DNA of 64,000 nucleotides, from assembly GCF_000472705.1 (NCBI RefSeq), contig NZ_KI421455.1, positions 362,045 through 426,044 of the forward strand, given 5' to 3'. The position numbers and the translations under genes are program-made. The notes under the pieces were generated by a model, which saw nothing but the letters and a program-made list of their open reading frames with translations, ran no database searches and had not been told where the DNA came from. This document shows, piece by piece, positions 1-8,583 of the stretch; position 1 is the first letter of the stretch; the number at the start of each line of letters is the position of its first letter. The stretch comes from Mesorhizobium erdmanii USDA 3471 (lineage in GTDB: Bacteria; Pseudomonadota; Alphaproteobacteria; Rhizobiales; Rhizobiaceae).

Positions 1-128
1 TCAACATACCGACCGACGTCATCCAGATGCTGCCATTCCTGGCGGTGATGATCATGCTGGTGCTGTTCGGCCGGCGGGCCAGCCTGCCGGCAGCACTTGG
101 CATTCCATACGAGCGCGGCGCGCGCTGA
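1..128 (+). CDS. ABC transporter permease, C-terminal fragment
   Basis: The reading frame is open from the window edge (first full codon at 3) to TGA at 126-128, giving about 41 residues. They include a hydrophobic stretch (LPFLAVMIMLVLFG) followed by RRASLPAALGIPYERG. This ending is typical of BMP-type nucleoside/simple-sugar ABC permeases. The stop lies 48 bases before the pyridoxolactonase gene on the same strand, so the transporter probably belongs to the B6-degradation operon and may import pyridoxine-like compounds; that role is inference from position. The start is outside the window. Confidence 0.7.
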   Translation, partial: NIPTDVIQMLPFLAVMIMLVLFGRRASLPAALGIPYERGAR

Positions 129-176
129 CAACAATCAGATGCGCGGACGGGACCCGCGCCAAAACAGGAGGCAAGA

Positions 177-983
177 ATGTCGGATACCAAGGTCTACCTG
201 CTCGACGGCGGCTCGCTCGTTCTCGACGGGTATCATGTGTTCTGGAATCGCGGCCCTGGCGGCGAGGTGCGCTTCCCCGTCTATTCGATCCTGATCGAAC
301 ATGCCGAGGGCCGTTTCCTCATCGACACAGGCTACGACTACGATCATGTGATGAAGGTGCTGCCGTTCGAAAAGCCGATTCAGGAAAAGCACCAGACCAT
401 TCCCGGCGCCCTGGCGCTGCTCGGCCTCGAACCGAAGGACATCGACGTCGTCGTCAATTCGCATTTCCACTTCGACCATTGCGGCGGTAACAAGTATTTT
501 CCGCACGCCAAGAAGATCTGCCACCGGACCGAGGTGCCGCAGGCCTGCAATCCGCAGCCTTTCGAACATCTGGGCTATTCCGACCTGAGCTTTTCGGCGG
601 AGGCGGCCGAAGCGCGTGGAGCAACCGGGCAATTGCTTGCGGGAACGACACGGGCGAATTCGACCTTCGAAGGTATCGACGGCGACGTCGACCTTGCCAG
701 GGGCGTCAAGCTGATCTCGACGCCCGGCCATTCGATCGGTCATTACAGCCTGCTGGTGGAGTTCCCCAAGCGCAAGCCGATCATGTTCACGATCGATGCC
801 GCCTACACGCAGAAGAGCCTTGAAACGCTGTGCCAGGCGGCCTTTCACATCGATCCGGTGGCGGGCGTCAATTCGATGCGCAAGGTGAAGAAACTCGCCG
901 AGGACCATGGCGCCGAGCTGATGTATTCGCACGACATGGACAACTTCAAGACCTACCGGACCGGCACGCAATTCTACGGATGA
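177..983 (+). CDS. 4-pyridoxolactonase (metallo-beta-lactamase fold)
   Basis: The 268-aa zinc hydrolase opens the lactone ring of 4-pyridoxolactone to give 4-pyridoxic acid in vitamin B6 degradation. The signature HFHFDH gives His96, His98, Asp100 and His101, the metal ligands of the AttM/AHL-lactonase-like branch; a further His lies in TPGHSIGHY. Length and sequence agree with the characterised Mesorhizobium loti enzyme as I remember it. A good AGGAGG ribosome site precedes ATG 177. The next two genes encode enzymes of the same pathway, which favours this over a generic AHL lactonase. Confidence 0.93.
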   Translation: MSDTKVYLLDGGSLVLDGYHVFWNRGPGGEVRFPVYSILIEHAEGRFLIDTGYDYDHVMKVLPFEKPIQEKHQTIPGALALLGLEPKDIDVVVNSHFHFDHCGGNKYFPHAKKICHRTEVPQACNPQPFEHLGYSDLSFSAEAAEARGATGQLLAGTTRANSTFEGIDGDVDLARGVKLISTPGHSIGHYSLLVEFPKRKPIMFTIDAAYTQKSLETLCQAAFHIDPVAGVNSMRKVKKLAEDHGAELMYSHDMDNFKTYRTGTQFYG

Positions 984-1008
984 CCGTTACCATTGGGGAG
1001 ACAAGACC

Positions 1009-2187
1009 ATGCGCTATTCCGACCATGCCGAACCGGTCATCACGCTGACCGCAGGGCCGGTGAACGCCTATCCTGACGTACTGCGCGGCCTCGGCCGCAC
1101 CGTGCTCTACGACTACGACCCAGCGTTCCAGCTCTTCTACGAGAAGGTGATCGGCAAGGCGCAGAAGGCCATGCGGCTGTCGAACAGGCCGGTCATCCTG
1201 CATGGCGAGCCGGTGCTTGGCCTGGAGGCTGCCGCCGCCTCGCTGATCGCGCCCGACGACGTCGTGCTCAACCTGGCCTCCGGCGTCTACGGCAAAGGGT
1301 TTGGCTATTGGGCGAAACGCTATTCGCCACACCTGCTCGAGATCGAAGTGCCCTACAACGAGGCGATCGACCCGCTGGCGGTCGCTGCAATGCTGAAGGC
1401 ACATCCCGAAATCACCGTCGTTTCCGTCTGCCACCACGACACGCCGTCTGGCACCATCAATCCGATCGACGCCATTGGCGCCCTGGTTTCGGCGCATGGC
1501 GGTTATCTCATCGTCGACGCCGTTTCTTCCTTCGGCGGCATGAAGACGCATCCCGAGGATTGCAAGGCCGATATCTATGTCACCGGTCCCAACAAATGCC
1601 TCGGCGCGCCTCCCGGCCTCACGATGATGGGCGTCAGCGAGCGGGCCTGGGCCAAGATGAAGGCCAATCCCCTGGCGCCGCGCGCATCGATGCTGAGCAT
1701 CGTCGACTGGGAAAATGCGTGGTCGAGGGATGAACCGTTTCCGTTCACGCCGTCCGTCTCCGAGATGAGCGGCCTCGACGTCGCGCTCGACCTCTACCTT
1801 GGTGAGGGGCCGGAGGCGGTGTGGGCGCGCCACGCGCTCACCGCCAAGGCCATGCGCGCGGGCGTCGCCGCGATGGGCCTGTCGATCTGGGCGGCCAGCG
1901 ACACGATCGCGTCGCCAACCACGACCGCTGTCCGCACGCCTGAAGGCGTCGACGAGAAGGCGCTTCGCCAAGCCGCGCGGGCGCGCTACGGCGTGGTGTT
2001 CTCGTCGGGGCGCGGCGAGACATTGGGCAAGCTGACGCGCATTGGCCACATGGGACCGACCGCCCAGCCGATCTATGCGATCGCGGCGCTGACGGCGCTT
2101 GGCGGCGCCATGAACGCTGCCGGACAGAGACTTGCGGTCGGCAAGGGCGTCGACGCGGCGCTGACCGTCATCGACGCCGACGCTTGA
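1009..2187 (+). CDS. ppaT: pyridoxamine-pyruvate aminotransferase
   Basis: The 392-aa fold-type I PLP-family aminotransferase converts pyridoxamine and pyruvate to pyridoxal and alanine, the entry of pyridoxamine into B6 catabolism. The motif VTGPNKCLGAPPG contains the Schiff-base lysine (about Lys196; reported as Lys197 in M. loti), here used to bind the substrate pyridoxal rather than a cofactor. The sequence is almost that of the M. loti enzyme as I remember it. A GGGAG site lies just before ATG 1009. It sits 25 bases after the lactonase gene, consistent with one operon. The family otherwise resembles serine-glyoxylate aminotransferases. Confidence 0.93.
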   Translation: MRYSDHAEPVITLTAGPVNAYPDVLRGLGRTVLYDYDPAFQLFYEKVIGKAQKAMRLSNRPVILHGEPVLGLEAAAASLIAPDDVVLNLASGVYGKGFGYWAKRYSPHLLEIEVPYNEAIDPLAVAAMLKAHPEITVVSVCHHDTPSGTINPIDAIGALVSAHGGYLIVDAVSSFGGMKTHPEDCKADIYVTGPNKCLGAPPGLTMMGVSERAWAKMKANPLAPRASMLSIVDWENAWSRDEPFPFTPSVSEMSGLDVALDLYLGEGPEAVWARHALTAKAMRAGVAAMGLSIWAASDTIASPTTTAVRTPEGVDEKALRQAARARYGVVFSSGRGETLGKLTRIGHMGPTAQPIYAIAALTALGGAMNAAGQRLAVGKGVDAALTVIDADA

Positions 2188-2220
2188 ACCATCAGATCAC
2201 GGGATTGAGGGAGCATTTTT

Positions 2221-2967
2221 ATGAGTGAACGGCTTGCGGGAAAGACGGCCCTGGTGACGGGCGCCGCACAGGGCATCGGCAAGGCGATCGCGACGCGGCT
2301 GGCGGCCGACGGCGCGACCGTCATCGTCAGCGATATCAATGTGGAGGGGAGCAAGGCGGCAGCCGCATCGATCGGCGGCAAGGCGAAGGCGATGGCCGCC
2401 GACATTTCCGATCCGGCATCGGTCAAGGCACTGTTTGCCGAAATACAGGCACTGACCGGCGGCGTCGATATCCTGGTCAACAACGCCAGCATCGTGCCGT
2501 TCATCGCCTGGGACGACGTCGACCTCGACCATTGGCGCAAGATTATCGACGTCAACTTGACGGGTACTTTCATCGTTACCCGCGCGGCGACGGACCAGAT
2601 GCGGGCGATGAACAAGGCTGGACGCGTGATCAGCATCGCCTCCAACACTTTCTTCGCCGGCACGCCCAACATGGCGGCCTATGTCGCGGCCAAGGGCGGC
2701 GTCATCGGCTTCACCAGGGCGCTGGCGACCGAGCTTGGCAAGTACAACATCACGGCGAACGCGGTGACGCCGGGCCTGATCGAAAGCGACGGTGTCAAGG
2801 CAAGCCCGCACAACGAGGCGTTCGGTTTCGTCGAGATGCTGCAGGCGATGAAGGGCAAGGGCCAGCCCGAACATATCGCCGATGTCGTATCGTTCCTGGC
2901 GAGCGAAGACGCCCGCTGGATCACCGGCCAGACACTGAATGTCGACGCTGGAATGGTCAGGCACTAA
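2221..2967 (+). CDS. pyridoxal 4-dehydrogenase (SDR family)
   Basis: The 248-aa short-chain dehydrogenase oxidises pyridoxal to 4-pyridoxolactone with NAD, supplying the substrate of the lactonase two genes upstream. The cofactor motif TGAAQGIG is at residues 13-20, NNAS near 87-90, and the catalytic pair Tyr154/Lys158 lies in YVAAK. A GAGGGAGC site precedes ATG 2221, 33 bases after the aminotransferase stop. By sequence alone it could be any SDR; the specific call rests on the operon and on close likeness to the M. loti enzyme. A long hairpin follows the gene. Confidence 0.9.
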   Translation: MSERLAGKTALVTGAAQGIGKAIATRLAADGATVIVSDINVEGSKAAAASIGGKAKAMAADISDPASVKALFAEIQALTGGVDILVNNASIVPFIAWDDVDLDHWRKIIDVNLTGTFIVTRAATDQMRAMNKAGRVISIASNTFFAGTPNMAAYVAAKGGVIGFTRALATELGKYNITANAVTPGLIESDGVKASPHNEAFGFVEMLQAMKGKGQPEHIADVVSFLASEDARWITGQTLNVDAGMVRH

Positions 2968-2974
2968 ACGAGAT

Positions 2975-3013
2975 ATAGCGGTTCGTCGTTTCCGTGAAAC
3001 GACGAACCGCTAT
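2975..3013. repeat. 18-bp perfect inverted repeat (hairpin)
   Basis: An 18-base arm beginning ATAGCGGTTCG (2975-2992) pairs perfectly with 2996-3013 around a 3-base CGT loop, immediately after the pyridoxal dehydrogenase stop. There is no T-run, so it is not a classical intrinsic terminator. It could be a dispersed rhizobial palindrome or an mRNA 3' end stabiliser. The rest of the 317-base gap up to the tRNA shows nothing I recognise. Confidence 0.75.
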
Positions 3014-3284
3014 GGCGGCAATCGTCAAATCGATAGGCACGGGGATAGCGACCCGCCTAGGACTATGTGAATTGAATCGACTCGAACGAAGGCGGGCTTT
3101 TCCATACCCGTTCGACAAGACGATGCGCAGCCCATGGCTTGCCTGCACCTTCGGCCGGGCAGTCAGGTTTGACACAATGTCAGCAGATGCGCATGACCTC
3201 GAGCATTGAGATCATTTTGCATTTCCAGCGAGGCGCTGACATCCGGCCAGCAATTTCGCTATGATTCAATGTCCTATATGGATT

Positions 3285-3361
3285 TGGTAGCGGGAGAGGG
3301 ACTTGAACCCCCGACCCCAGGATTATGATTCCCGTGCTCTAACCAACTGAGCTACCCCGCC
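3285..3361 (-). tRNA. tRNA-Met (CAT anticodon)
   Basis: On the minus strand 77 bases fold as a tRNA: acceptor GGCGGGG pairs with TCCCGCT plus A and an encoded CCA, the D arm is GCTCAGTTGGTTAGAGC, the anticodon stem CGGGA/TCCTG encloses loop ATCATAA with anticodon CAT, and the T arm holds GTTCAAG. The first acceptor pair is G-U, not the C-A mismatch of initiator tRNA, so it is an elongator Met type. A lysidine-modified tRNA-Ile2 is possible in principle. Confidence 0.93.
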
Positions 3362-3592
3362 AGGGCGGCGACAGGCCCGAAATCCTCCTCAAATGGAAAG
3401 GCATTTCGAGGCGTTCGCCAAGGTCGCGCGGATATAAGGTTGGGAGGGCGAGCCTGTCAAGCTTCGAAGCATTCCATATCACCGCATATTCTCATTGCCG
3501 AAAAAGCTTTGCCGTGCCGACATCTGGTTGCAACCGCCGGGGTTGAGTTCGAACGGGCACGTCGCTATGTCTCGGCCACGAGTTTTTAGAGT

Positions 3593-4561
3593 TTGAAACA
3601 GATGAAGCCGCGCATTGCAGTCCTCGGTTGCGGATACTGGGGCTCAAACCATATCCGCACCCTCAAGGCGCTCGGCGCGCTGCATGCGGTTTCCGACGCC
3701 AATAAGGCGCGAGCCGAAGGTTTTGCCAGCGAACAGGACTGCCTGGCGATCGAGCCTGACCATTTGTTTGGCCGGGACGATATCGACGCCATCGTCATGG
3801 CCTTGCCGCCGCAGTTCCATGCCGACCTTGCCGTACGCGCCGCTGAAAATGGCAAGGACGTGCTGGTTGAAAAGCCGATCGCGCTGACGGTGCCGGACGC
3901 CGAGCGCGCGGTGCAGGCAGCCAAGGACAATGGCCGTGTCTTCATGGTCGGCCACGTCCTGCGTTTCCATCCCGCTTTCGAGACGCTGAAGGGGCTGATC
4001 GACAAGGGCGAACTCGGCGAGGTCCGCTACATCCATTCGCACCGGCTTGGCCTCGGCAAGTTCCACACCGAGAACGATGCGCTGTGGGATCTGGCGCCGC
4101 ACGATCTGTCGATGATCCTGGCCATTACCGGCACCGAGCCGATCGAGGTGCGCGGCGAGGGGGCGGCGCTGCTCGACAGCCTCAGCGATTTCGCGCATCT
4201 GCACATGCGCTTCCCCAACGGCCTGCGCAGCCATCTCTTCGCGTCGCGGCTCAATCCATACCGCGAACGTCGGCTGACCGTGGTCGGCACCAAGGCGATG
4301 GCGGTTTTCGACGATGTCGAGCCGTGGGAGCGCAAGCTTGCCGTCTACCGCCACGCGGTCTGGCAGGACAGCGGCCAGTGGGCTTTCACCACCAACGAGC
4401 CGTCCTATGTCGCCGTCGCGCAAGGCATGCCGCTGACGCGCGAACTGGAGCATTTCATCCAGTGCATCGAGACGCGGGCTGAACCGCGCACCAGCGGCGA
4501 GGAAGCGATCAGGGTGCTGCGCATCCTGACGGCGGGCACGGTCACCCACACGAAGTCCTGA
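3593..4561 (+). CDS. Gfo/Idh/MocA family oxidoreductase
   Basis: The 322-aa NAD(P)-dependent oxidoreductase has the N-terminal Rossmann motif GCGYWG (about 12-17), the family lysine motif EKPIAL, and DLAPHDLSMIL in the C-terminal substrate domain. The GYWGSNHIRTL start resembles WlbA-type UDP-sugar 3-dehydrogenases, so a sugar or sugar-nucleotide substrate is likely but not shown. The frame opens with TTG at 3593; an in-frame ATG at 3602 is an alternative, and neither has a strong ribosome site. It stands alone between the tRNA and the convergent mnmA. Confidence 0.8.
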   Translation: MKQMKPRIAVLGCGYWGSNHIRTLKALGALHAVSDANKARAEGFASEQDCLAIEPDHLFGRDDIDAIVMALPPQFHADLAVRAAENGKDVLVEKPIALTVPDAERAVQAAKDNGRVFMVGHVLRFHPAFETLKGLIDKGELGEVRYIHSHRLGLGKFHTENDALWDLAPHDLSMILAITGTEPIEVRGEGAALLDSLSDFAHLHMRFPNGLRSHLFASRLNPYRERRLTVVGTKAMAVFDDVEPWERKLAVYRHAVWQDSGQWAFTTNEPSYVAVAQGMPLTRELEHFIQCIETRAEPRTSGEEAIRVLRILTAGTVTHTKS

Positions 4562-4624
4562 GACGTTTTGGAAGTTCTGCTCCGGCGGCCATCGCCAGAG
4601 TGGATTTCGAACAGCGCCGAGGAT

Positions 4625-5815
4625 TTACTCGGCGGGAACCTGCGCTGGCCGAGCGGCAAGCCGGCTCAGCATGGCCTCGGCTTCGGCGCCGCGCTCGGAG
4701 CGCTCGATGAAGCCGCCGCCGAAGACACGGGCCTCGTTGCCGTCGTCGGAATAGAGCACGCAGGCCTGTCCAGGGGCGATGCCGGACTCGCCGTCGGCCA
4801 GTTCGACCGACGTCACGCCTGCGATGTGACGCAGCACCGCCGGACGCGGCGGCCGGGTCGAGCGTACCTTGGCGAACAGCTCGAGGCCGCCGGTCGGAAC
4901 ATCGGCGAGCGGTCCGTCGCCAAGCCAGTTCATGTTGCGCAGATAGATCTTGTGCGTCTCCAGCGCCTCGCGCGGGCCGACAACGACGCGGGCCCGTTCG
5001 GCGTCGAGATGGACGACATAGAGCGGCTCACCCGACGCGATGCCGATGCCGCGGCGCTGGCCGATCGTGTAGCGCAATATGCCCTCATGGCGGCCGAGCA
5101 CGCGGCCGTCGATGTGGACGATGTCGCCCGGATTGGCGGCGGCCGGCCTCAGCTTGGCAATGATGTCGGAATATTTGCCCTGCGGCACGAAGCAGATGTC
5201 CTGGCTGTCCTGCTTGGCGGCAACCGTCAGTCCCATCTCCTCGGCAATGGCGCGGACCTGCGGCTTCGAAAGGCCGCCCAGGGGAAAGCGCAGATAGTCG
5301 ATCTGCGCCTGCGTGGTGGCGAAGAGGAAATAGCTCTGATCGCGGTCGGCATCGACCGGCCGGTAGAGCGCGCGGTGGGCACCATTGGCGCCGGAACGGA
5401 TATAGTGGCCGGTGGCAAGGGCATCGGCGCCCAGGTCCTTGGCGGTGGCCAGGAGATCGGCGAACTTCACCGTCTGGTTACACGAGACGCAAGGGATGGG
5501 GGTCTCGCCGGCGACATAGCTCTCGGCGAAGGGGTCGATGACCGCCTTGCGGAAGCGCTCCTCGTAATCGAGCACATAGTGGGGAATGCCCAGCGTCTCG
5601 GAGACGCGGCGCGCATCGTCGATGTCCTGTCCGGCGCAGCATGAGCCGGCCCGGTGCGTTGCCGCACCGTGATCGTAGAGTTGCAAGGTGACGCCGACGA
5701 CATCATAGCCTTCGCGCTTCAGCAGGCCGGCGACCACGGACGAATCCACGCCGCCCGACATGGCGACGACGATGCGGGTGTTTTCGGGACGTCCGGGAAG
5801 GTCGAGACTGTTCAT
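4625..5815 (-). CDS. mnmA: tRNA-specific 2-thiouridylase MnmA
   Basis: The 396-aa enzyme adds sulfur to uridine 34 of Lys, Glu and Gln tRNAs. The PP-loop SGGVDSS is at about residues 20-26 and binds ATP. The two catalytic cysteines are Cys112 in CVSCN and Cys208 in QDICFVPQ. Downstream blocks TGHYIR, KPVDADRDQSYFL-type and GQRRGIGI are all present, so it looks intact. It reads leftward, convergent with the Gfo/Idh gene 63 bases away. About 290 bases separate it from the divergent sciP. Confidence 0.95.
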   Translation of the reverse strand: MNSLDLPGRPENTRIVVAMSGGVDSSVVAGLLKREGYDVVGVTLQLYDHGAATHRAGSCCAGQDIDDARRVSETLGIPHYVLDYEERFRKAVIDPFAESYVAGETPIPCVSCNQTVKFADLLATAKDLGADALATGHYIRSGANGAHRALYRPVDADRDQSYFLFATTQAQIDYLRFPLGGLSKPQVRAIAEEMGLTVAAKQDSQDICFVPQGKYSDIIAKLRPAAANPGDIVHIDGRVLGRHEGILRYTIGQRRGIGIASGEPLYVVHLDAERARVVVGPREALETHKIYLRNMNWLGDGPLADVPTGGLELFAKVRSTRPPRPAVLRHIAGVTSVELADGESGIAPGQACVLYSDDGNEARVFGGGFIERSERGAEAEAMLSRLAARPAQVPAE

Positions 5816-6033
5816 GATGCTTTCATTCTGCGTGGCGTCTCAATGCCAATGTCGAGAATATAGGTCAAGCTTTGCGGCGGCGCCAGCTTGCGGACCCATT
5901 CCCTCATAGCCTCGGATTTTCGCAAGCTAGTGTATTTCTTCGCGCTAAATCACGGCTTGAGGGCCGATGAATCAAATGCCCGCGAAAAGACTAACGCGGC
6001 GTTCACGATCCTTACCTAGTCATTAGGGTCTGC

Positions 6034-6048
6034 TTAGGCAATTTTTAA
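6034..6048 (+). promoter_or_regulatory. CtrA-like box upstream of sciP
   Basis: TTAG at 6034-6037, seven bases, then TTAA at 6045-6048 matches the alphaproteobacterial CtrA consensus TTAA-N7-TTAA with one mismatch. It lies 57 bases before the sciP ATG. In Caulobacter sciP is a direct CtrA target, so the placement is biologically sensible; occupancy here is inference. A single GANTC site is at 5969-5973. Confidence 0.5.
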
Positions 6049-6104
6049 AGCTGTGGCGGTAACGTGGCGGGGATTGGGTCTTTGAGTTTTTTGTAGAGAG
6101 TACG

Positions 6105-6380
6105 ATGACCGATCTGGTTAGACCTAGAGTGAAGTATGTTATCGGGCCTGACGGCAGCCCACTTACGATTGCCGATCTGCCGCCGACGAACACGCGTCGC
6201 TGGGTTATCCGGCGCAAGGCGGAAGTGGTCGCGGCGGTGCGGGGCGGGCTTTTGAGCCTCGAAGAGGCATGCCAGCGCTATAAGCTGACCACCGAGGAAT
6301 TCCTGTCCTGGCAGGCGTCGATCGACGAATATGGCCTTGCCGGGCTGCGCACAACGCGCATCCAGCAATACCGGCACTAG
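6105..6380 (+). CDS. sciP: CtrA inhibitor SciP (DUF1153)
   Basis: The 91-aa protein matches SciP almost end to end: VKYVIGPDGSPLTIADLPP, RRWVIRRKAEVVAAVRGGLL, then a helix-turn-helix region ending FLSWQ and GLRTTRIQQYR. SciP binds DNA-bound CtrA and blocks recruitment of RNA polymerase to CtrA-activated promoters late in the cell cycle. A CtrA-like box lies upstream, and ctrA itself is only 2.7 kb away. The family is short (about 90 aa), so this copy is full length. No strong ribosome site is visible before ATG 6105. Confidence 0.93.
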   Translation: MTDLVRPRVKYVIGPDGSPLTIADLPPTNTRRWVIRRKAEVVAAVRGGLLSLEEACQRYKLTTEEFLSWQASIDEYGLAGLRTTRIQQYRH

Positions 6381-6400
6381 AACCGGTCTAAATTGCATCA

Positions 6401-6433
6401 AAGGGCGCGGCATGCCGCGCCCTTAAGTTTTCG
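6401..6433. terminator. bidirectional terminator, perfect 24-base palindrome
   Basis: The perfect palindrome 6401-6424 (AAGGGCGCGG and its complement meeting at CATG) is followed by AAGTTTTC. It sits between the convergent sciP and the MDR oxidoreductase and can serve both strands. Confidence 0.7.
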
Positions 6434-6449
6434 AAGCAACCGTCGGCGC

Positions 6450-7376
6450 TCAGGCCGTAAGCACCACCTTGCCGATCGGCCTGGTGGCGAGAAACGCATG
6501 GGCGGCCCCCGCCTGTTCGAGCGGAAAGCTCTTCGCCACGTGGACGATGAGCTTGTTCTGATCGATCAGCCGGCCAAGTTCCACCAGGCCTTCGCGATCA
6601 GGCACGACGGACATGCGCTCGACCCGGATGCCGCGTGCGCTAGCCTGCGCCCTGGTGGCATCATTCACGTTCAGCAAGGACACCAGCACGCCGCCGTTCC
6701 TGATTACCCGCAGCGAGCGATCGGCATGCTCGCCGCCCACCGGCTCCAGCACCAAGTCGATATCGCTGACTTGGCTGGTAAAGTCGCCCTTGGTGTAGTC
6801 GATGACCTCGTCGGCGCCGAGCTTGCGCACAAAATCGAGCTTGTTGGGGCTGGCGGTGGCGATGACGTAAGCGCCGCGCGCCTTGGCGATCTGCACCGCC
6901 AGATGGCCGACGCCGCCAGCCGCCGCATGCACCAGCACGCGCTGGCCCGATCGCAACGCGCCGTGCCTGACAAGGCCTTGCCAGGCGGTCAGGCCGGCCA
7001 GCGGCAATGCGCCTGCGTGGATGTGGTCCGCCGCCTTCGGCTTCAGCGCGATCTCGTCGGCTGGCACCGCGGCCAACTCGGCGTAAGCCGCCGCCTGCTT
7101 GGGGAAGCGCGGCATGCCGAACACTTCGTCGTCGATCTTGAGGCCACCGACGCCGGCGCCCAGCGCTACGACGGTTCCCGACATATCCCAGCCAAGGATG
7201 AAGGGAGGCTCACCGAGCAGTGGATAATAGCCGGCCCGGACAGCGCCATCGACCGGGTTGATGCCGGCTGCCCGGACGCGAATCAGCACCTCGCCGTCTT
7301 TGGGCGAAGGGTCGGGCTGATCGGCAATGACGAGAACGTCGGGTCCACCGACGGAAGCCTGAGTAACGGCACGCAT
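6450..7376 (-). CDS. zinc-less NADP-dependent MDR oxidoreductase (quinone reductase type)
   Basis: The 308-aa medium-chain dehydrogenase has the GroES-like N-terminal domain (GINPVDGAVRAGYYP, WDMSGTVVALG) and a Rossmann domain with VLVHAAAGGVGHLAVQIAKARGA-type motif near residue 140. Zinc ligand patterns are absent, as in quinone oxidoreductases. It is divergent from an HxlR regulator across a 90-base gap with two small inverted repeats, the usual arrangement for a redox enzyme controlled by its neighbour. The substrate cannot be told. Confidence 0.82.
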   Translation of the reverse strand: MRAVTQASVGGPDVLVIADQPDPSPKDGEVLIRVRAAGINPVDGAVRAGYYPLLGEPPFILGWDMSGTVVALGAGVGGLKIDDEVFGMPRFPKQAAAYAELAAVPADEIALKPKAADHIHAGALPLAGLTAWQGLVRHGALRSGQRVLVHAAAGGVGHLAVQIAKARGAYVIATASPNKLDFVRKLGADEVIDYTKGDFTSQVSDIDLVLEPVGGEHADRSLRVIRNGGVLVSLLNVNDATRAQASARGIRVERMSVVPDREGLVELGRLIDQNKLIVHVAKSFPLEQAGAAHAFLATRPIGKVVLTA

Positions 7377-7404
7377 GGCGAGGTCTCCTGATTGGTGAGT
7401 ACCG

Positions 7405-7463
7405 CTATCATTTGGATAGTAATGTTCCCTTGTCCAGTATGTACCTTATCGATATATAGGTAC
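7405..7463. promoter_or_regulatory. candidate operator(s) between MDR and hxlR-type genes
   Basis: Two inverted repeats lie in the short divergent gap: CTATC-N5-GATAG at 7405-7419 and GTACCT-N11-AGGTAC at 7441-7463. The second ends three bases before the regulator ATG at 7467. Spaced GTAC-type half sites are common for HxlR-family regulators. Binding is inferred, not shown. Confidence 0.4.
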
Positions 7464-7466
7464 CCC

Positions 7467-7865
7467 ATGGATAGTGAAGATAACTCCTCCTTTGGCTACG
7501 ACGCGTTCCGGCGGACATGTCCGTCGCACACCGTGCTGGAGATGCTGGCCAGCAAGTGGGTCTATCTGGTCGTCTGCGCGTTGCGCAAAGGCCGGTTGCG
7601 CAATGGCGAGCTTGCCCGCAAGCTCGAGGGCATCACGCCCAAGATGCTGACGCAGACATTGCGTGTGCTGGAACGCGACGGCCTGGTGCGGCGCGAGGTC
7701 TTCCCGGTCATTCCGCCGCGCGTCGAATATGAATTGACCGAACTCGGCCAGAACCTGGCGGGACTGCTTACCCAGATCAGGTCATGGGCGGAACAGCACG
7801 CGCCGGACATCAAGGATGCCCGGGCGCGGGCAACCGCCGCGAATGAAGGGGAGTGGGCAGCCTGA
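7467..7865 (+). CDS. HxlR-family transcriptional regulator
   Basis: The 132-aa winged-helix protein starts MDSEDNSS at ATG 7467; an in-frame upstream start at 7392 would add unlikely residues covering the operator region. HxlR hallmarks are CPSHTVLEMLASKWVYLVVCAL, the LEGITPKMLTQTLRVLERDGLV recognition helix and wing PPRVEYELTELG. Such proteins sense electrophiles or redox state, often through the N-terminal Cys (here in RRTCPS). It probably controls itself and the divergent MDR reductase. Confidence 0.87.
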   Translation: MDSEDNSSFGYDAFRRTCPSHTVLEMLASKWVYLVVCALRKGRLRNGELARKLEGITPKMLTQTLRVLERDGLVRREVFPVIPPRVEYELTELGQNLAGLLTQIRSWAEQHAPDIKDARARATAANEGEWAA

Positions 7866-7985
7866 AGGCGGATGCTTCCTGCTCGAGCGAGCTTGGCCCT
7901 ACTCAACCGGCTTGGCCGGGGGCCTGACTGGAAGTCGGCATATCGCGCCCGCCCAAATGGCAAGCGCACTATCTGTAGCTCGGTG

Positions 7986-8363
7986 TCAGCCGATCATGGC
8001 GCTGCGGCCGCCGGTTTCGGCCTCGCGAACCTTGGTGTCGCGCGATTCCAGCATTTCGGCCTTGGAAAGCTCCGCTTCAGCTTCGCCGAGTAATGATTCG
8101 GCAGCGCTTCGCTGTTGGGCGAGGTCGCTTTGCGAATTTCTGAGGTTGTCGCGGCGCAAGCGTGCCGCCTTGGCGAAGGTCGGATAGGCGAAATGATTGA
8201 TGTCGGTGATGCCGGCTTTCTTTTCCTCGGCGGTGATCTGAAGCTCCAGTTCGACGGCCATGCGTTCGAACTCGGCAATCATCATGTCGAGCTGCAGCAG
8301 CTGCCGCCGCTTCTCATTCACCTGAAACTGTTTCAGCCGAACGAGGTGTTCACGTGACTTCAT
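7986..8363 (-). CDS. fliJ: flagellar export chaperone FliJ-like protein
   Basis: The 125-aa, almost wholly helical protein starts MKSREHLVRLKQFQVNEKRR at ATG 8363, with GGGAG eight to twelve bases upstream; a longer frame to 8429 is less likely. The opening and coiled-coil pattern match FliJ of Rhizobiales, the stalk component that links the flagellar export ATPase FliI to the gate. No other flagellar gene is in the window. It is divergent from ctrA across about 450 bases, a neighbourhood I recall from related genomes. The assignment rests on pattern, since coiled coils are weakly diagnostic. Confidence 0.72.
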   Translation of the reverse strand: MKSREHLVRLKQFQVNEKRRQLLQLDMMIAEFERMAVELELQITAEEKKAGITDINHFAYPTFAKAARLRRDNLRNSQSDLAQQRSAAESLLGEAEAELSKAEMLESRDTKVREAETGGRSAMIG

Positions 8364-8583
8364 GATTCGGTACTCCCGGAAACGCACACCCGCACATATC
8401 GTCCAAACCACCTGGAAAGGCCCAGGCACTGCCCGTGTCCACCGGCTTTCCCCCTACTATGGGAAACAAAACCCTAAAGTTTTTTGCCGGCGGTAACCAT
8501 TCGTTTACGGGCATTGTTAATCATACGGGTCAGGACTTAAGGCCGGGTAAAAATTCCGGCCGCCGAAGCGAAGGCGCGTCGAT

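Noticed and set aside
946..2049. A 367-codon minus-strand frame
   Set aside because: Antisense to the pyridoxamine aminotransferase gene, with no family motif.
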